The position numbers were made by a program, and so were the translations under genes. From the NCBI GenBank assembly GCA_026399835.1, contig JAPLQE010000043.1, positions 36,024 to 100,023 of the forward strand: a stretch of DNA of 64,000 nucleotides, written 5' to 3'. This document shows, piece by piece, positions 39,108-47,904 of this stretch. The stretch's first letter is position 1; every line of letters starts with the position of its first letter. The DNA is from Burkholderiales bacterium (GTDB lineage Bacteria; Pseudomonadota; Gammaproteobacteria; Burkholderiales; Burkholderiaceae_E). Below the pieces are notes generated by a model, which was not told where the DNA came from, did not search any database, and worked only from the letters and a program-made list of their open reading frames with translations.

Positions 39108-42100
39108 GTCGCGAGTGCCTTGAGGATCTCGCGCAGGCGCTGCACGCGCTGCGTGAGGTCGACCGTCTTCAGCGTGAAGCGCAGGCGATCGGGCCCCGAG
39201 AGCTTCACATCGCGGCGCGACTGGATGAAGCGGATGATCTTCTCCGGCGGCAGCGGCGGGTTCGGCACGAAGCTCATCACCACCGCCTCGGCGGCGGCAT
39301 CGATCCGGGCCACGCCCAGCGGTGCCGACAGGATGCGCAGCCGGTGGGTCTCGATCAGCGCGCGCGCCGCCTCGGGCAGCTTGCCGAAGCGGTCCACCAG
39401 CTCTTCCTGCATGCCCTCGAGCGCGTCGAGCGTCGTGCAGTTGGCCAGTCGCTTGTAGAGCGTGAGCCGTTCGTTGACGTCGCCGCAGTACTCGGCCGGC
39501 AGCAGCGCGGGCACGTGCAGGTTGATCTCGGTGACCGCCTCGAGCGGCGCGCTCAGATCGGGCTCTCGGCCGTTCTTCAGCGCCCGCACGGCTTGGTTCA
39601 GCATGTCGGCGTACAGGCCGAAGCCCACCTCCTGCATGTCGCCCGACTGCGAGTCGCCCAGCACTTCGCCGGCGCCGCGGATCTCGAGATCGTGCATCGC
39701 CAGGAAGAAGCCCGAGCCGAGCTCCTCCATCGCCTGGATGGCCTCGAGCCGCTTGGTCGCGTCCTTGGTGATCGCGCCCTCGTCGGGGATCAGCAGGTAG
39801 GCGTAGGCCTGGTGATGCGAGCGGCCGACGCGTCCGCGCAGCTGGTGCAGCTGCGCCAGGCCGAACTTGTCGGCGCGGTGCATCACGATGGTGTTGGCGG
39901 TGGGCACGTCGATGCCGGTCTCGATGATCGTCGTGCACAGCAGCACGTTGGCGCGCTGGGCGTGGAACTCGCGCATCACGCGCTCGAGCTCGCGCTCGTT
40001 CATCTGGCCGTGGGCCACCACCACGCGCGCCTCGGGCACCAGCTTCTCGAGCATCTGGCGCCGGTTCTCGATCGTGTCGACCTCGTTGTGCAGGAAGTAC
40101 GCCTGGCCGCCGCGCCGCAGCTCGCGCAGCAGCGCCTCGCGGATGGTCCCCTCGGTCTCGGCCCGGACGAAGGTCTTGATCGCGAGCCGCTTCTGGGGCG
40201 CGGTGGCGATGACCGAGAAGTCGCGGATCCCCTCGAGGCTCATCGCCAGGGTCCGCGGGATCGGGGTGGCGGTCAGGGTCAGCACGTCGACCTCGGCGCG
40301 CAGCGCCTTGAGGGCCTCCTTCTGGCGCACGCCGAAGCGGTGTTCCTCGTCGATGATCACCAGCCCCAGGCGCTTGAAGGCGACGTCCTTCGACAGCAGC
40401 TTGTGGGTGCCGATGACGATGTCGATCGAGCCGTCGGCGAGGCCGTCGAGCGCCGCGCGGACTTCCTTCGGGCTCCTGAAGCGCGACAGCTCGGCGAGCT
40501 TGATCGCCCAGTTGGAGAAGCGGTCCTTGAAGGTCTCGAAATGCTGCTCGGCGAGCAGCGTGGTCGGGCACAGGATCACCACCTGCTTGCCGTCGGCCGC
40601 CGCCACGAAGGCCGCGCGCAGCGCCACCTCCGTCTTGCCGAAGCCCACGTCGCCGCAGATCAGCCGGTCCATCGGCTTGCCGGACACCAGGTCCTGCGTG
40701 ACCGCGTGGATCGCGGCGAGCTGGTCGGGGGTCTCGTCGAATCCGAAGCCCTCGGCGAAGCGCTCGTAGTCGCGGGCGTCGAAGCTGAACGCGTGGCCCT
40801 GGCGTGCCGCCCGCCGCGCATAGAGATTGAGCAGCTCCGCGGCGGTGTCGCGGGCCCGCTTGGCGGCCTTCTGCTTGGCGCGCTCCCACTGGCCCGAGCC
40901 CAGCCCGTGCAGCGGCGCCTCCTCGGGCGAGGCGCCCGAGTAGCGGCCGATCAGGTGGAGCTGAGAGACCGGCACGTAGAGCGTCGCGTCGTTCGCATAG
41001 GCCAGGTGCAGGAACTCGGTCGGGCCGTCGCCGAGGTCGAGGTTGACCAGGCCGCGGTAGCGGCCGATGCCGTGCTGGGCGTGCACCACCGGATCGCCGA
41101 GCGAGAGCTCCGACAGGTCGCGGATGATCGCGTCGACATCGGTCACCGCCTCCTGGCGCCGGCCGCGTCGGCGCCTGGCCGTGCCGGCGAACAGTTCGCT
41201 CTCGGTGACGACCGCGATGCCCGGTTCGCCGGTGCGCCGGAAGCCCTCGGCGATCGGGCCGATCCCCAGCGCGCGGGTCAGGCCGGTGTCGGCGAACCCC
41301 TTCCAGTCGTCGACCTGCGGCAGGTCGAGCTGGTGCTCGGCGAGGAGCTGCGCGAGCGTCTCGCGCCGGCCCGCGGACTCGGCGACGATCAGCACGCGGT
41401 CGTCGGTGGAGTCGAGCCAGGAGGACAGCCTCGAGAGCGGCGCGTCGGCGCGGCGCTCGACCGCCATCGGCGGCAGCGACGAGGAGTGCGGCGCACGGCG
41501 CGCCGACGGCTCGGCGGGTGCGGCGGGTGCGGCGGGCGCTGCGGTCGGCAGGGCCTCGTCCGCCAGCGCGCTGCGCGGCTCACGCAGCGCGTAGCGGCCG
41601 TGCGCGCGGGCGGCCACGAAGAAGGGCTCGACGCCTAGGAAGAGCTCGTCCGGCCGCAGCAGCGGGCGCTGCGAGTCGTTGGCGAGGAACCGGTGCCGCT
41701 GCGCCGTCTCCTCGGTGAAGCGCCGGCCGGCGGCCTCGACGTCGCCGTGCGTGGCGAGCAGCGCATCCGGCGGCAGGTAGTCGAAGAGCGTCGCGGTCGA
41801 CTCGAAGAACAGCGGCAGCCAGTACTCGATGCCCGCGCTGGCGATGCCGTTGCCCACGTCGCGGTACGGACCGGCCTTGGACGGGTCGCCCTCGAAGCGC
41901 TCGCGCCAGCGGCCGCGGAACGCGGTGCGCGCGGCATCGTCGAGCGGGAACTCGCGGCCCGGCAGGATCTGCACCGAATCCACCGGGTAGAGGCTGCGCT
42001 GCGAGTCAGGGTCGAAGGCGCGGATCGACTCGACCTCGTCGCCGAACAGATCGAGCCGGTAGGGCAGCGCCGAGCCCATGGGGAACAGGTCGATCAGGCC

Positions 42101-42652
42101 ACCGCGCACGCAGAACTCGCCCGGCCGGACCACCTGCGAGACATGCTCGTAGCCCGCCAGCGACAGCTGTCCGCGCAGCCCCGTCTCGTCGAGCTTCTGC
42201 GACTTGCGGAATGCGAAGGTGTGACCGGCGACGAAGGAGGCTGGCGGCAGGCGGTGCAGCGCAGTGGTCGCTGCGACCACCAGCAGGTCGACGCGCCGGC
42301 CCTGCAGCTCGAAGAGGGTGGCGAGGCGGTCCGACACCAGATCCTGGTGGGGCGAGAACGCGTCGTAGGGGAGGGTCTCCCAATCGGCCAGCGCACGCAC
42401 GCGCAGCGAGGGCGCGAACCAGCGTGTCTCGTCGGCGATCCGGGCAGCGTCGAGCGCGGACGCAGTCACCACCACCAGCAGCCGCGACTGCGCGGCGTGA
42501 CGGGTGGCGAGCGCGGCGAGCAGCAGCGCGTCGCCCGAGCCGTAGGTGGCGGGCAGCGTGCTGACGGCACCGGTCGCCGGTTCGGGCAGGCCGGCCGCGG
42601 CGTCGGGGAGTCGGGGCGCGGCGGCGAGCGCGGCAGGGGACGAGGCGTTCAA
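39104..42652 (-). CDS. mfd: Transcription-repair coupling factor Mfd
   Basis: The protein is about 1182 residues. It has the UvrB-like N-terminal region, an RNA-polymerase-interacting module (VHAQHGIGRYRGLVNLDLGD), and a RecG-like translocase with Walker A GDVGFGKTEVALRAAF, VIIDEEHRFGV and TATPIPRTLAMS. Mfd removes stalled RNA polymerase and recruits UvrA. TTG 42652 is the best start for a family-like N-terminus; an in-frame open stretch reaching 43780 runs through ispDF and is not coding. No clear ribosome-binding site precedes the TTG. serB follows by overlap. Confidence 0.95.
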   Translation of the reverse strand: MNASSPAALAAAPRLPDAAAGLPEPATGAVSTLPATYGSGDALLLAALATRHAAQSRLLVVVTASALDAARIADETRWFAPSLRVRALADWETLPYDAFSPHQDLVSDRLATLFELQGRRVDLLVVAATTALHRLPPASFVAGHTFAFRKSQKLDETGLRGQLSLAGYEHVSQVVRPGEFCVRGGLIDLFPMGSALPYRLDLFGDEVESIRAFDPDSQRSLYPVDSVQILPGREFPLDDAARTAFRGRWRERFEGDPSKAGPYRDVGNGIASAGIEYWLPLFFESTATLFDYLPPDALLATHGDVEAAGRRFTEETAQRHRFLANDSQRPLLRPDELFLGVEPFFVAARAHGRYALREPRSALADEALPTAAPAAPAAPAEPSARRAPHSSSLPPMAVERRADAPLSRLSSWLDSTDDRVLIVAESAGRRETLAQLLAEHQLDLPQVDDWKGFADTGLTRALGIGPIAEGFRRTGEPGIAVVTESELFAGTARRRRGRRQEAVTDVDAIIRDLSELSLGDPVVHAQHGIGRYRGLVNLDLGDGPTEFLHLAYANDATLYVPVSQLHLIGRYSGASPEEAPLHGLGSGQWERAKQKAAKRARDTAAELLNLYARRAARQGHAFSFDARDYERFAEGFGFDETPDQLAAIHAVTQDLVSGKPMDRLICGDVGFGKTEVALRAAFVAAADGKQVVILCPTTLLAEQHFETFKDRFSNWAIKLAELSRFRSPKEVRAALDGLADGSIDIVIGTHKLLSKDVAFKRLGLVIIDEEHRFGVRQKEALKALRAEVDVLTLTATPIPRTLAMSLEGIRDFSVIATAPQKRLAIKTFVRAETEGTIREALLRELRRGGQAYFLHNEVDTIENRRQMLEKLVPEARVVVAHGQMNERELERVMREFHAQRANVLLCTTIIETGIDVPTANTIVMHRADKFGLAQLHQLRGRVGRSHHQAYAYLLIPDEGAITKDATKRLEAIQAMEELGSGFFLAMHDLEIRGAGEVLGDSQSGDMQEVGFGLYADMLNQAVRALKNGREPDLSAPLEAVTEINLHVPALLPAEYCGDVNERLTLYKRLANCTTLDALEGMQEELVDRFGKLPEAARALIETHRLRILSAPLGVARIDAAAEAVVMSFVPNPPLPPEKIIRFIQSRRDVKLSGPDRLRFTLKTVDLTQRVQRLREILKALAT

Positions 42653-42677
42653 GCGGGGGCGGGCACGGTGCAAAACG

Positions 42678-42687
42678 TACAATTGTA
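42678..42687. promoter_or_regulatory. Palindromic TACAATTGTA between mfd and ispDF, candidate back-to-back -10 boxes
   Basis: The 10-bp palindrome contains TACAAT on both strands (42678-42683 plus; 42687-42682 minus) in the 69-nt divergent gap. It could serve as overlapping -10 elements for mfd and ispDF. Good -35 boxes are not visible on either side. Confidence 0.5.
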
Positions 42688-42721
42688 GCTTCGCGAACCC
42701 CGAGGCTCCTGCCCGATCCCG

Positions 42722-43933
42722 ATGACCGAGTCCCCCGACGCAGCGATGCCGGTGCGCCACTTCGCGGTGGTGCCGGCGGCGGGCAGCGGCACGCGACTCG
42801 GTGCCGACCGCCCGAAGCAGTACCTCGACCTGAACGGCGCGACGATGCTCGAGCGCACCGTCGAGGCGCTCCTCGCCTGCTCGTGGCTCGAGGCAGTGCT
42901 GGTGGTGGTCGCGCCCGATGACGCGGTCGCCGCTGCGCTGCCGGGGCTGCAGGGGCCGCGCTGCTCGGTCGTGGCCGCCGGTGGCGACACCCGCCGCGCG
43001 AGCGTGCTGGGGGGGCTGGCCGCCTTGGCCGCTGCACGCGGTGCGACCGACTCCGACTGGGTCTGGGTGCACGACGCGGCGCGTCCGGGTGTCGAGCCCG
43101 AGAGCCTCGAGCGCCTGCGCGATGCGCTGCGCGACGACCGGGTCGGGGGACTGCTCGCGCAGCCGGTCGCCGACACCGTCAAGCGCGGCGGGGCGGGCCG
43201 CGCGGTCACCACCGTCGAGCGCGAAGGGCTGTGGCTCGCGCAGACGCCGCAGGTGTTCCCGCTCGGCACGCTTCGCCACGCGCTCGAGCGTCACCACCGG
43301 GTGACCGACGAGGCTTCGGCGATCGAGGCGACCGGTCGAACGCCGCTGCTGGTGGCCGGCAGCCGGCGCAACTTCAAGGTGACGACGATGGACGACCTGC
43401 ATGCGATGCGCGACGCGCTCGCGCCCGCTGCCGCGGGCACCGACGCCGACCTGCGCTGGCGCATCGGCCAGGGCTGGGACGTGCATGCGCTGGTGCCGGG
43501 GCGCGCGCTGGTGATCGGCGGCACGACCATTCCGCATGCCTCGGGCCTGCTCGGGCATTCGGACGCCGACGTGCTGCTGCATGCGATCACCGACGCGCTG
43601 CTGGGCGGCGCGGGGCTGGGCGACATCGGCCGCCACTTTCCCGACACCGATGCGCGCTTCGCGGGCGCCGACAGCCGGGTGCTGCTGCGCGAGGCGCTGC
43701 AGCGCGTCCGCGCGGCGGGCTGGCGGCCCGCCAATGTCGACTGCACGGTGGTGGCCCAGGCACCGAAGCTCGCGCCGCACGTCCCGGCGATGGTCGAGGC
43801 GATCGCCGCCGACCTGGGGCTGCCGGCGTCGAGCGTCAACGTGAAGGCGAAGACCTCCGAGCGCCTGGGCTATGCCGGCCGCGGCGAGGGCATCTCGGCG
43901 CAGGCCGTGGTGATGCTGGCGCGGGCGGGCTGA
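42722..43933 (+). CDS. ispDF: Bifunctional IspD-IspF (MEP cytidylyltransferase/MECDP synthase) fusion
   Basis: One uninterrupted 403-residue frame. Residues 13-233 are Isp[21 protein letters not shown] (CTP site), VHDAARPGV, the block [12 protein letters not shown] and the C-terminal [10 protein letters not shown]. Residues 246-403 are IspF: metal ligands D253 and H255 (GWDVHAL) and H287 ([15 protein letters not shown]), and the C-terminal [19 protein letters not shown] 12-residue linker ([12 protein letters not shown]) joins them. The two activities are steps 3 and 5 of the MEP isoprenoid pathway. In most betaproteobacteria ispD and ispF are separate neighbours; no stop or frameshift separates them here. 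Confidence 0.95.
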   Translation: MTESPDAAMPVRHFAVVPAAGSGTRLGADRPKQYLDLNGATMLERTVEALLACSWLEAVLVVVAPDDAVAAALPGLQGPRCSVVAAGGDTRRASVLGGLAALAAARGATDSDWVWVHDAARPGVEPESLERLRDALRDDRVGGLLAQPVADTVKRGGAGRAVTTVEREGLWLAQTPQVFPLGTLRHALERHHRVTDEASAIEATGRTPLLVAGSRRNFKVTTMDDLHAMRDALAPAAAGTDADLRWRIGQGWDVHALVPGRALVIGGTTIPHASGLLGHSDADVLLHAITDALLGGAGLGDIGRHFPDTDARFAGADSRVLLREALQRVRAAGWRPANVDCTVVAQAPKLAPHVPAMVEAIAADLGLPASSVNVKAKTSERLGYAGRGEGISAQAVVMLARAG

Positions 43934-43946
43934 GGCGCCGCGCGGC

Positions 43947-45284
43947 TCAGCCCGGATCGTCCGCGAGCCTCACCCGGGCGCACAGTCCGCCGTCGGACGG
44001 CAGCGCCAGCGCCAGGTCTCCCGCATGGCGCCGCGCCAGGCGGGCGACGATCGCCAGCCCCAGGCCCGAGCCGCCGTGTCGGTTCCGTTCCGTGTCCAGG
44101 CGGGTGAACGGGCGGATCAGGCGCTCGAGCTGCTCGGGGGGCACGCCCGGTCCGTGGTCCCGCACGCTCAGCTCGAGGCCGCGTCCGGTCCGTCGTGCAT
44201 CGACCTCGACGCGCACGCGCGCGTCCGGGCCGGCCCCGTAGCGCCGCGCGTTCTCGACGAGGTTCGTGACGATGCGCTCGAGCGAGCTCGGCGCGCCGCG
44301 CCAATCCGTGCCGGGCGCGACCGTCTCGACGATCTCCAGTCCGGCCGCGTCCGGCCCGTGCCGAAAGCCGTCCAGCACCGAGCGCAGGGTCTCGGCGACG
44401 TCGACCCGCTCCGGGGGCCGCGCCGACGCGGGCTGGGCGAATTCGCCGAACTGCCGGACAATCGCATCGATCCGGTCGATCTCGTCGGCCATCGAGTCGC
44501 GGGTGGCGACGTCAACCGGCGCCATCTCGATCTCCATCCGCAGGCGGGTGAGCGGCGTGCGGATGTCGTGCGAGATCCCGGCCAGGGCCTCGGCGCGGTC
44601 CTGCTCGAGTGCCGCGAGATCGCCGGCCATCCGGTTGAAGCGCCGGTTCACTGCGGCGAGTTCGGTCGGGGCGTCCTCGCGCAGCGGCGGCGGCACCTCG
44701 CCACGCGCCAGCCGCTCGATCGCCTGCGCGAGGGTCGCCAACGGCCGGTTGACCACCCGGCTGATCACCAGGGCGCCGGCGGTCGCGAGCGCCACCGCGA
44801 TGCCGATCCAGCCGATCCAGTTCCGATTCGCCTGTCGCTCGATCCGGGCGGGATCCAGCAGCATCCAGTAGGGATCGTCGTCGATCTCGAACCGGATCCA
44901 CAGGCCGTCGTCATTGTTGACTGCGGCCGCGAGCCGGGTCTCGGGCCCGAGGAGCTCTCGCAGCTTGGCCTCGAAGGGGGCGCCGAAGCGCTCGTCCGGC
45001 CAGGGCCGGACGCGGTCGGTCGGCTCCGCCGGCAGGACCTGGATGCCCTCGTTTCGGGCAAGCTCCCCGAGCAGGTCGATCCGGGCGGTGCCGGAGGCGC
45101 TCAGCAGGCCTGCCCGGGTGAGGTTGACGATCGAGGTGATCTCCCACGCGAAGCGTTCCGCGCGCGGCTGCAGCTCGGCCGCCCGGAAGAGCTGCAGCCA
45201 GGCCAGCAGGCTCGCCACCACCACCGCTGCGATCAGCAGGAACGTCCGCCAGAAGAGCGACAGCCGAACGGGGGCCCGCTGCAC
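43947..45284 (-). CDS. envZ: EnvZ-type sensor histidine kinase
   Basis: A 445-residue membrane kinase. TM1 is about 10-32, the periplasmic domain about 33-156, TM2 about 157-176, and the HAMP domain includes SRVVNRPLATLAQAIERLA. The phosphoacceptor is H239 in AGISHDIRTPLTRLRME. The ATPase domain has NLVENARRYG, RDHGPGVP and GGSGLGLAIVARLARRHAG. The regulator gene lies 3 nt upstream on the same strand. This resembles the EnvZ/RisS group of betaproteobacteria, which senses osmotic or envelope conditions. It converges with ispDF (13-nt gap). Confidence 0.9.
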   Translation of the reverse strand: MQRAPVRLSLFWRTFLLIAAVVVASLLAWLQLFRAAELQPRAERFAWEITSIVNLTRAGLLSASGTARIDLLGELARNEGIQVLPAEPTDRVRPWPDERFGAPFEAKLRELLGPETRLAAAVNNDDGLWIRFEIDDDPYWMLLDPARIERQANRNWIGWIGIAVALATAGALVISRVVNRPLATLAQAIERLARGEVPPPLREDAPTELAAVNRRFNRMAGDLAALEQDRAEALAGISHDIRTPLTRLRMEIEMAPVDVATRDSMADEIDRIDAIVRQFGEFAQPASARPPERVDVAETLRSVLDGFRHGPDAAGLEIVETVAPGTDWRGAPSSLERIVTNLVENARRYGAGPDARVRVEVDARRTGRGLELSVRDHGPGVPPEQLERLIRPFTRLDTERNRHGGSGLGLAIVARLARRHAGDLALALPSDGGLCARVRLADDPG

Positions 45285-45287
45285 GGA

Positions 45288-46001
45288 TCAGTCTGGGACG
45301 AACACGTAGCCCACGCCCCAGACGGTCTGGATGTAGCGCGGGTTCGCCGGGTCGGTCTCCAGCAGCTTTCGCAGGCGCGAGACCTGGACGTCCAGGCTCC
45401 GGTCGAACGCACCGTACTCGCGGCCGCGTGCCAGCACCATCAGCTTCTCGCGCGACAGCGGGCTGCGCGGATGGTGGGCGAAGACCTTGAGCACCGAGAA
45501 CTCGCCGCTGGTCAGCGGGACCGGCAGCCCGTCGCGGGTGAGGGTGCGCATCGCGGCATCGAAGACGAAGGGGCCGAAGCGGACCTCCCCGAGGTCCGTG
45601 GCGGGCGCGCCCGGGGCGTCGGGCGGGGGCTGACGGCGCAGCACCGCGTTGATCCGTGCGAGCAGCTCGCGCGGATTGAAGGGCTTGGGCAGGTAGTCGT
45701 CGGCGCCCATCTCCAGGCCGACGATCCGGTCGATGTCGTCGCCCTTGGCGGTCAGCATGATGACGGGCGTGCGGTCGTTCGCGCCACGCAGCCGGCGGAT
45801 GATCGACAGGCCGTCCTCGCCCGGCATCATCAGGTCGAGAATGATCATGTCCCAGGGCTCGCGCTGCAGCAGCCGGTTCATCGCCGGCCCATCGGCCGCG
45901 AGCGCGACCTCGAACTGCTGGCCGGTCAGGTAGCGGTGCAGCAGGTCTCGCAGCTTCGGGTCGTCGTCGACCACGAGCAGACGCTTGGGCGATGCGCTCA
46001 T
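45288..46001 (-). CDS. ompR: OmpR-type response regulator
   Basis: From ATG 46001 the protein has 237 residues. The receiver domain has acidic pocket VVDDDP (10-15) and phosphoacceptor D56 in DMIILDLMMPGEDG, with LTAKGDD downstream. The C-terminal winged helix (about 130-235) includes LTSGEFSVLKVFAHHPRSPL and REYGAFDRSLDVQVSRLRK. No good ribosome-binding site precedes the ATG; the frame is open to 46094. It is cotranscribed with the kinase gene. A set of 10-bp tandem repeats upstream (46078-46103) could be its own binding site. Confidence 0.92.
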   Translation of the reverse strand: MSASPKRLLVVDDDPKLRDLLHRYLTGQQFEVALAADGPAMNRLLQREPWDMIILDLMMPGEDGLSIIRRLRGANDRTPVIMLTAKGDDIDRIVGLEMGADDYLPKPFNPRELLARINAVLRRQPPPDAPGAPATDLGEVRFGPFVFDAAMRTLTRDGLPVPLTSGEFSVLKVFAHHPRSPLSREKLMVLARGREYGAFDRSLDVQVSRLRKLLETDPANPRYIQTVWGVGYVFVPD

Positions 46002-46077
46002 CGGCGGGAGACTGGCGTGGAGGTCGTCGGATGATACTGCCCGGGCGCAGCGGGCGTGGCGGCGTGTCCGACCGCCG

Positions 46078-46103
46078 GTTACACCGGGTAGCACCGATTA
46101 CCG
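46078..46103. promoter_or_regulatory. Tandem 10-bp repeats upstream of ompR, candidate OmpR box
   Basis: GTTACACCGG (46078-46087) is followed directly by GTAGCACCGA (46088-46097), 7 of 10 positions alike, and then TTACCG. OmpR-family regulators bind tandem 10-bp half-sites. The site lies 77 bp before the ompR ATG and about 75 bp before the divergent exported-protein gene, so it could control either. Confidence 0.35.
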
Positions 46104-46134
46104 GACGCCGGGCGGGCGCGCCCGGGGCGACGAC

Positions 46135-46140
46135 TAGAAT
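46135..46140 (+). promoter_or_regulatory. TAGAAT -10-like box
   Basis: TAGAAT 35 nt before the GTG at 46176 is the likely -10 of the small exported-protein gene. No clear -35. Confidence 0.4.
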
Positions 46141-46175
46141 CGGGGCTCCTCCCTCCCACGCCCACGAGGTGCCGG

Positions 46176-46547
46176 GTGTTCCGTCCGCCGCGCATGCCGT
46201 CGCTCGTCTGCGCCCTCGCGATCCTCGTCGCGACGGGTGCTCACGCGCGCGGTGGCGGCGACGATCCCGAGCGGCAGGCGCGCCGCCTCGAGCTGCGCCA
46301 GCAGCTCGAGGCCGAGCGCGAGCGCTGGCGGTCCGAGGGGTCCCGCCGCGGCCCGGGCGGCCACGGGCAGGGGGGCTACGGGCAGGGCGGCTACGGGCAG
46401 GGCGGCTACTACGGTCCAGGGCCGGTACCGGACGGCGCGATGGCCCCCGGTCAGGGGCCCGGGCCCGGCGCCTGGGGCGGCGCGCCGCGTCTGAGCCCCG
46501 AGGAGCGCCGCACCCTGCGCAGGGAGCTGCGCGAGCAGCGTCCATGA
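46176..46547 (+). CDS. Small exported Gly/Arg-rich protein
   Basis: A 123-residue protein with a signal peptide (SLVCALAILVATGAHA), a charged helical segment (RQARRLELRQQLEAERERW, about 35-53), a Gly/Tyr/Gln repeat region (about 60-80; GGYGQ units encoded by a 15-bp DNA repeat) and a C-terminal helix LSPEERRTLRRELREQR. The last motif is typical of small periplasmic proteins of the Spy-like or unknown type, but no family can be named. GTG 46176 has GAGGT 5 nt upstream; ATG 46194 is an alternative. tsaB follows after 59 nt. Confidence 0.65.
   Translation: MFRPPRMPSLVCALAILVATGAHARGGGDDPERQARRLELRQQLEAERERWRSEGSRRGPGGHGQGGYGQGGYGQGGYYGPGPVPDGAMAPGQGPGPGAWGGAPRLSPEERRTLRRELREQRP
46359..46409 (+). 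repeat. 15-bp tandem repeat encoding GGYGQ
   Basis: About 3.4 units: a variant copy at 46359-46373, two exact copies at 46374-46388 and 46389-46403, and a partial fourth. Unit length is a multiple of three, so copy-number change would lengthen or shorten the protein without shifting the frame. Confidence 0.8.
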
Positions 46548-46594
46548 CCGGTGCGCCGGCGCGGGTCCGTGGAGGTCCGCTGCCGGTGCTGGCT

Positions 46595-46600
46595 TAGAAT
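46595..46600 (+). promoter_or_regulatory. TAGAAT box 6 nt before tsaB
   Basis: A -10-like TAGAAT ends 6 nt before the tsaB ATG. If used, transcription would begin at or next to the A of the start codon, giving a leaderless message. There is no ribosome-binding site between the box and the ATG. Confidence 0.45.
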
Positions 46601-46606
46601 CCGACG

Positions 46607-47398
46607 ATGCTCCCCGTTCCCGATCCGCGTGCCGACGACGGCGCGAGCCCGACCGTGCTCGCGCTCGACACGACCGCCGGCGCCTGCTCGGTCGCGGTCG
46701 CCGGCCCCGGCGGCTCGGCGAGCCGATCGCTGCCCATGACCCAGGGCCATTCGCGCCATCTGCTCGGGCTGGTCGAGGCGGTGCTGCAGGAAGCGGGGAT
46801 CGAGCCGCGGACGATCGATGCGATCGGCTTCGGCTGCGGTCCCGGTTCCTTCACCGGCCTGCGGATCGCCTGCGGCGTCGCGCAGGGCCTGGGCCTGGGA
46901 TGGGGACGGCCGCTGGTGCCGGTCGACGCGATGCGTACGCTGGCCGCGCAGGCGAGACATGCGCTCGGCACGGGCGACTGGGTGCTGGTCGCGCTCGACC
47001 TGCGGATGGGCGAGGTCTGCTTTGCGGCGTTCCCCGCCGGGGCCCTCGCTGACAGGCTGTGGCCCGAACCCGCGCTCGGCCCGCTGCTCGCGGCACCCGA
47101 GGCTGCCCGGGCGGCGTTCATGGCGCTGGGCGCCAGCGCCCCGGTGCTCGCCGGCGACGGCTTCGACGCCTATCCGCTGCTGCGGGAGGGGGCGCTGGCC
47201 GCGGCGTCACGGCCTGCGGGTGCCGTCCAGCCCGATGCCGGCACGCTGGTCACGCTCGCTGCGCTCGGCCTGCGCACCGGTCGCGCCGTCGATGCAGCCG
47301 ATGCGGCGCCCACCTACCTGCGCGACAAGGTCGCGCTCGACGTCGGTGAGCAGGCCGCGCTGCGGGCTGCGCGCGCTGCGGCCGCGGGCGTGCGATGA
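46607..47398 (+). CDS. tsaB: tRNA threonylcarbamoyladenosine complex subunit TsaB
   Basis: A 263-residue ASKHA-fold protein with VLALDTTAGACSVAV near the start, the block MTQGHSRHLLGLVEAVL and GFGCGPGSFTGLRIACGVAQ. TsaB dimerises with TsaD in making t6A37 on ANN-decoding tRNAs. It is first in a compact operon; the rimI ATG overlaps its stop (ATGA). Confidence 0.94.
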   Translation: MLPVPDPRADDGASPTVLALDTTAGACSVAVAGPGGSASRSLPMTQGHSRHLLGLVEAVLQEAGIEPRTIDAIGFGCGPGSFTGLRIACGVAQGLGLGWGRPLVPVDAMRTLAAQARHALGTGDWVLVALDLRMGEVCFAAFPAGALADRLWPEPALGPLLAAPEAARAAFMALGASAPVLAGDGFDAYPLLREGALAAASRPAGAVQPDAGTLVTLAALGLRTGRAVDAADAAPTYLRDKVALDVGEQAALRAARAAAAGVR

Positions 47399-47904
47399 GC
47401 GCGCCGCCCACGCCGCGTGCGCCGCGGCCGGGCTGGGCCGCGCGGCCGATGCGCCGCGGGGACCTCGCGCAGGTCGCACAGATCGAGGCGCGGATCTTCC
47501 CCTTCCCCTGGACCTACGGGAACTTCGCCGACTCGCTGGCCGCAGGCTACGACGGCTGGGTCTTCGAGGCGTCGGAGGGGCCGGGTGGGCTGCTCGGCTA
47601 TGCGATCGTCATGTGGCTGCCCGACGAGGTGCATCTGCTGAACCTGAGCGTGGATGCCCCGGTCCAGGGGCTCGGGCTGGGCGCGGCCATCCTCGACTGG
47701 CTGGTCGACGACGCGGGCGCGCGCGGCGCGCGGTCGATGCTGCTCGAGGTGCGCCCCTCCAACACGCCCGCGTTGCGGCTGTACGAACGCAAGGGTTTCC
47801 ACCGCGTCGGGCTGCGGCGCCGGTACTACCCCGCGCACGACGGGGCACGGGAGGACGCGATCGTGATGGTGCGCCGCCTGGCATCGGACCCGTTCCGTGG
47901 ATGA
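47395..47904 (+). CDS. rimI: Ribosomal protein S18 alanine N-acetyltransferase RimI
   Basis: A 169-residue GNAT acetyltransferase. Acetyl-CoA-binding motif A is seen as LNLSVDAPVQGLGLGAAILD, and LLEVRPSNTPALRLYERKGF is the conserved RimI stretch. It acetylates the N-terminus of S18, and possibly other proteins. It overlaps tsaB by 4 nt and the uracil-DNA glycosylase gene by 8 nt, which supports one operon. Confidence 0.93.
   Translation: MSAPPTPRAPRPGWAARPMRRGDLAQVAQIEARIFPFPWTYGNFADSLAAGYDGWVFEASEGPGGLLGYAIVMWLPDEVHLLNLSVDAPVQGLGLGAAILDWLVDDAGARGARSMLLEVRPSNTPALRLYERKGFHRVGLRRRYYPAHDGAREDAIVMVRRLASDPFRG

Noticed and set aside
39104..43780. A 1558-codon version of mfd and a 2.6-kb frame joining mfd and serB
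   Set aside because: The extra N-terminal codons lie antisense to ispDF, and the serB start is fixed by the ATGA overlap; both are simply open upstream extensions.
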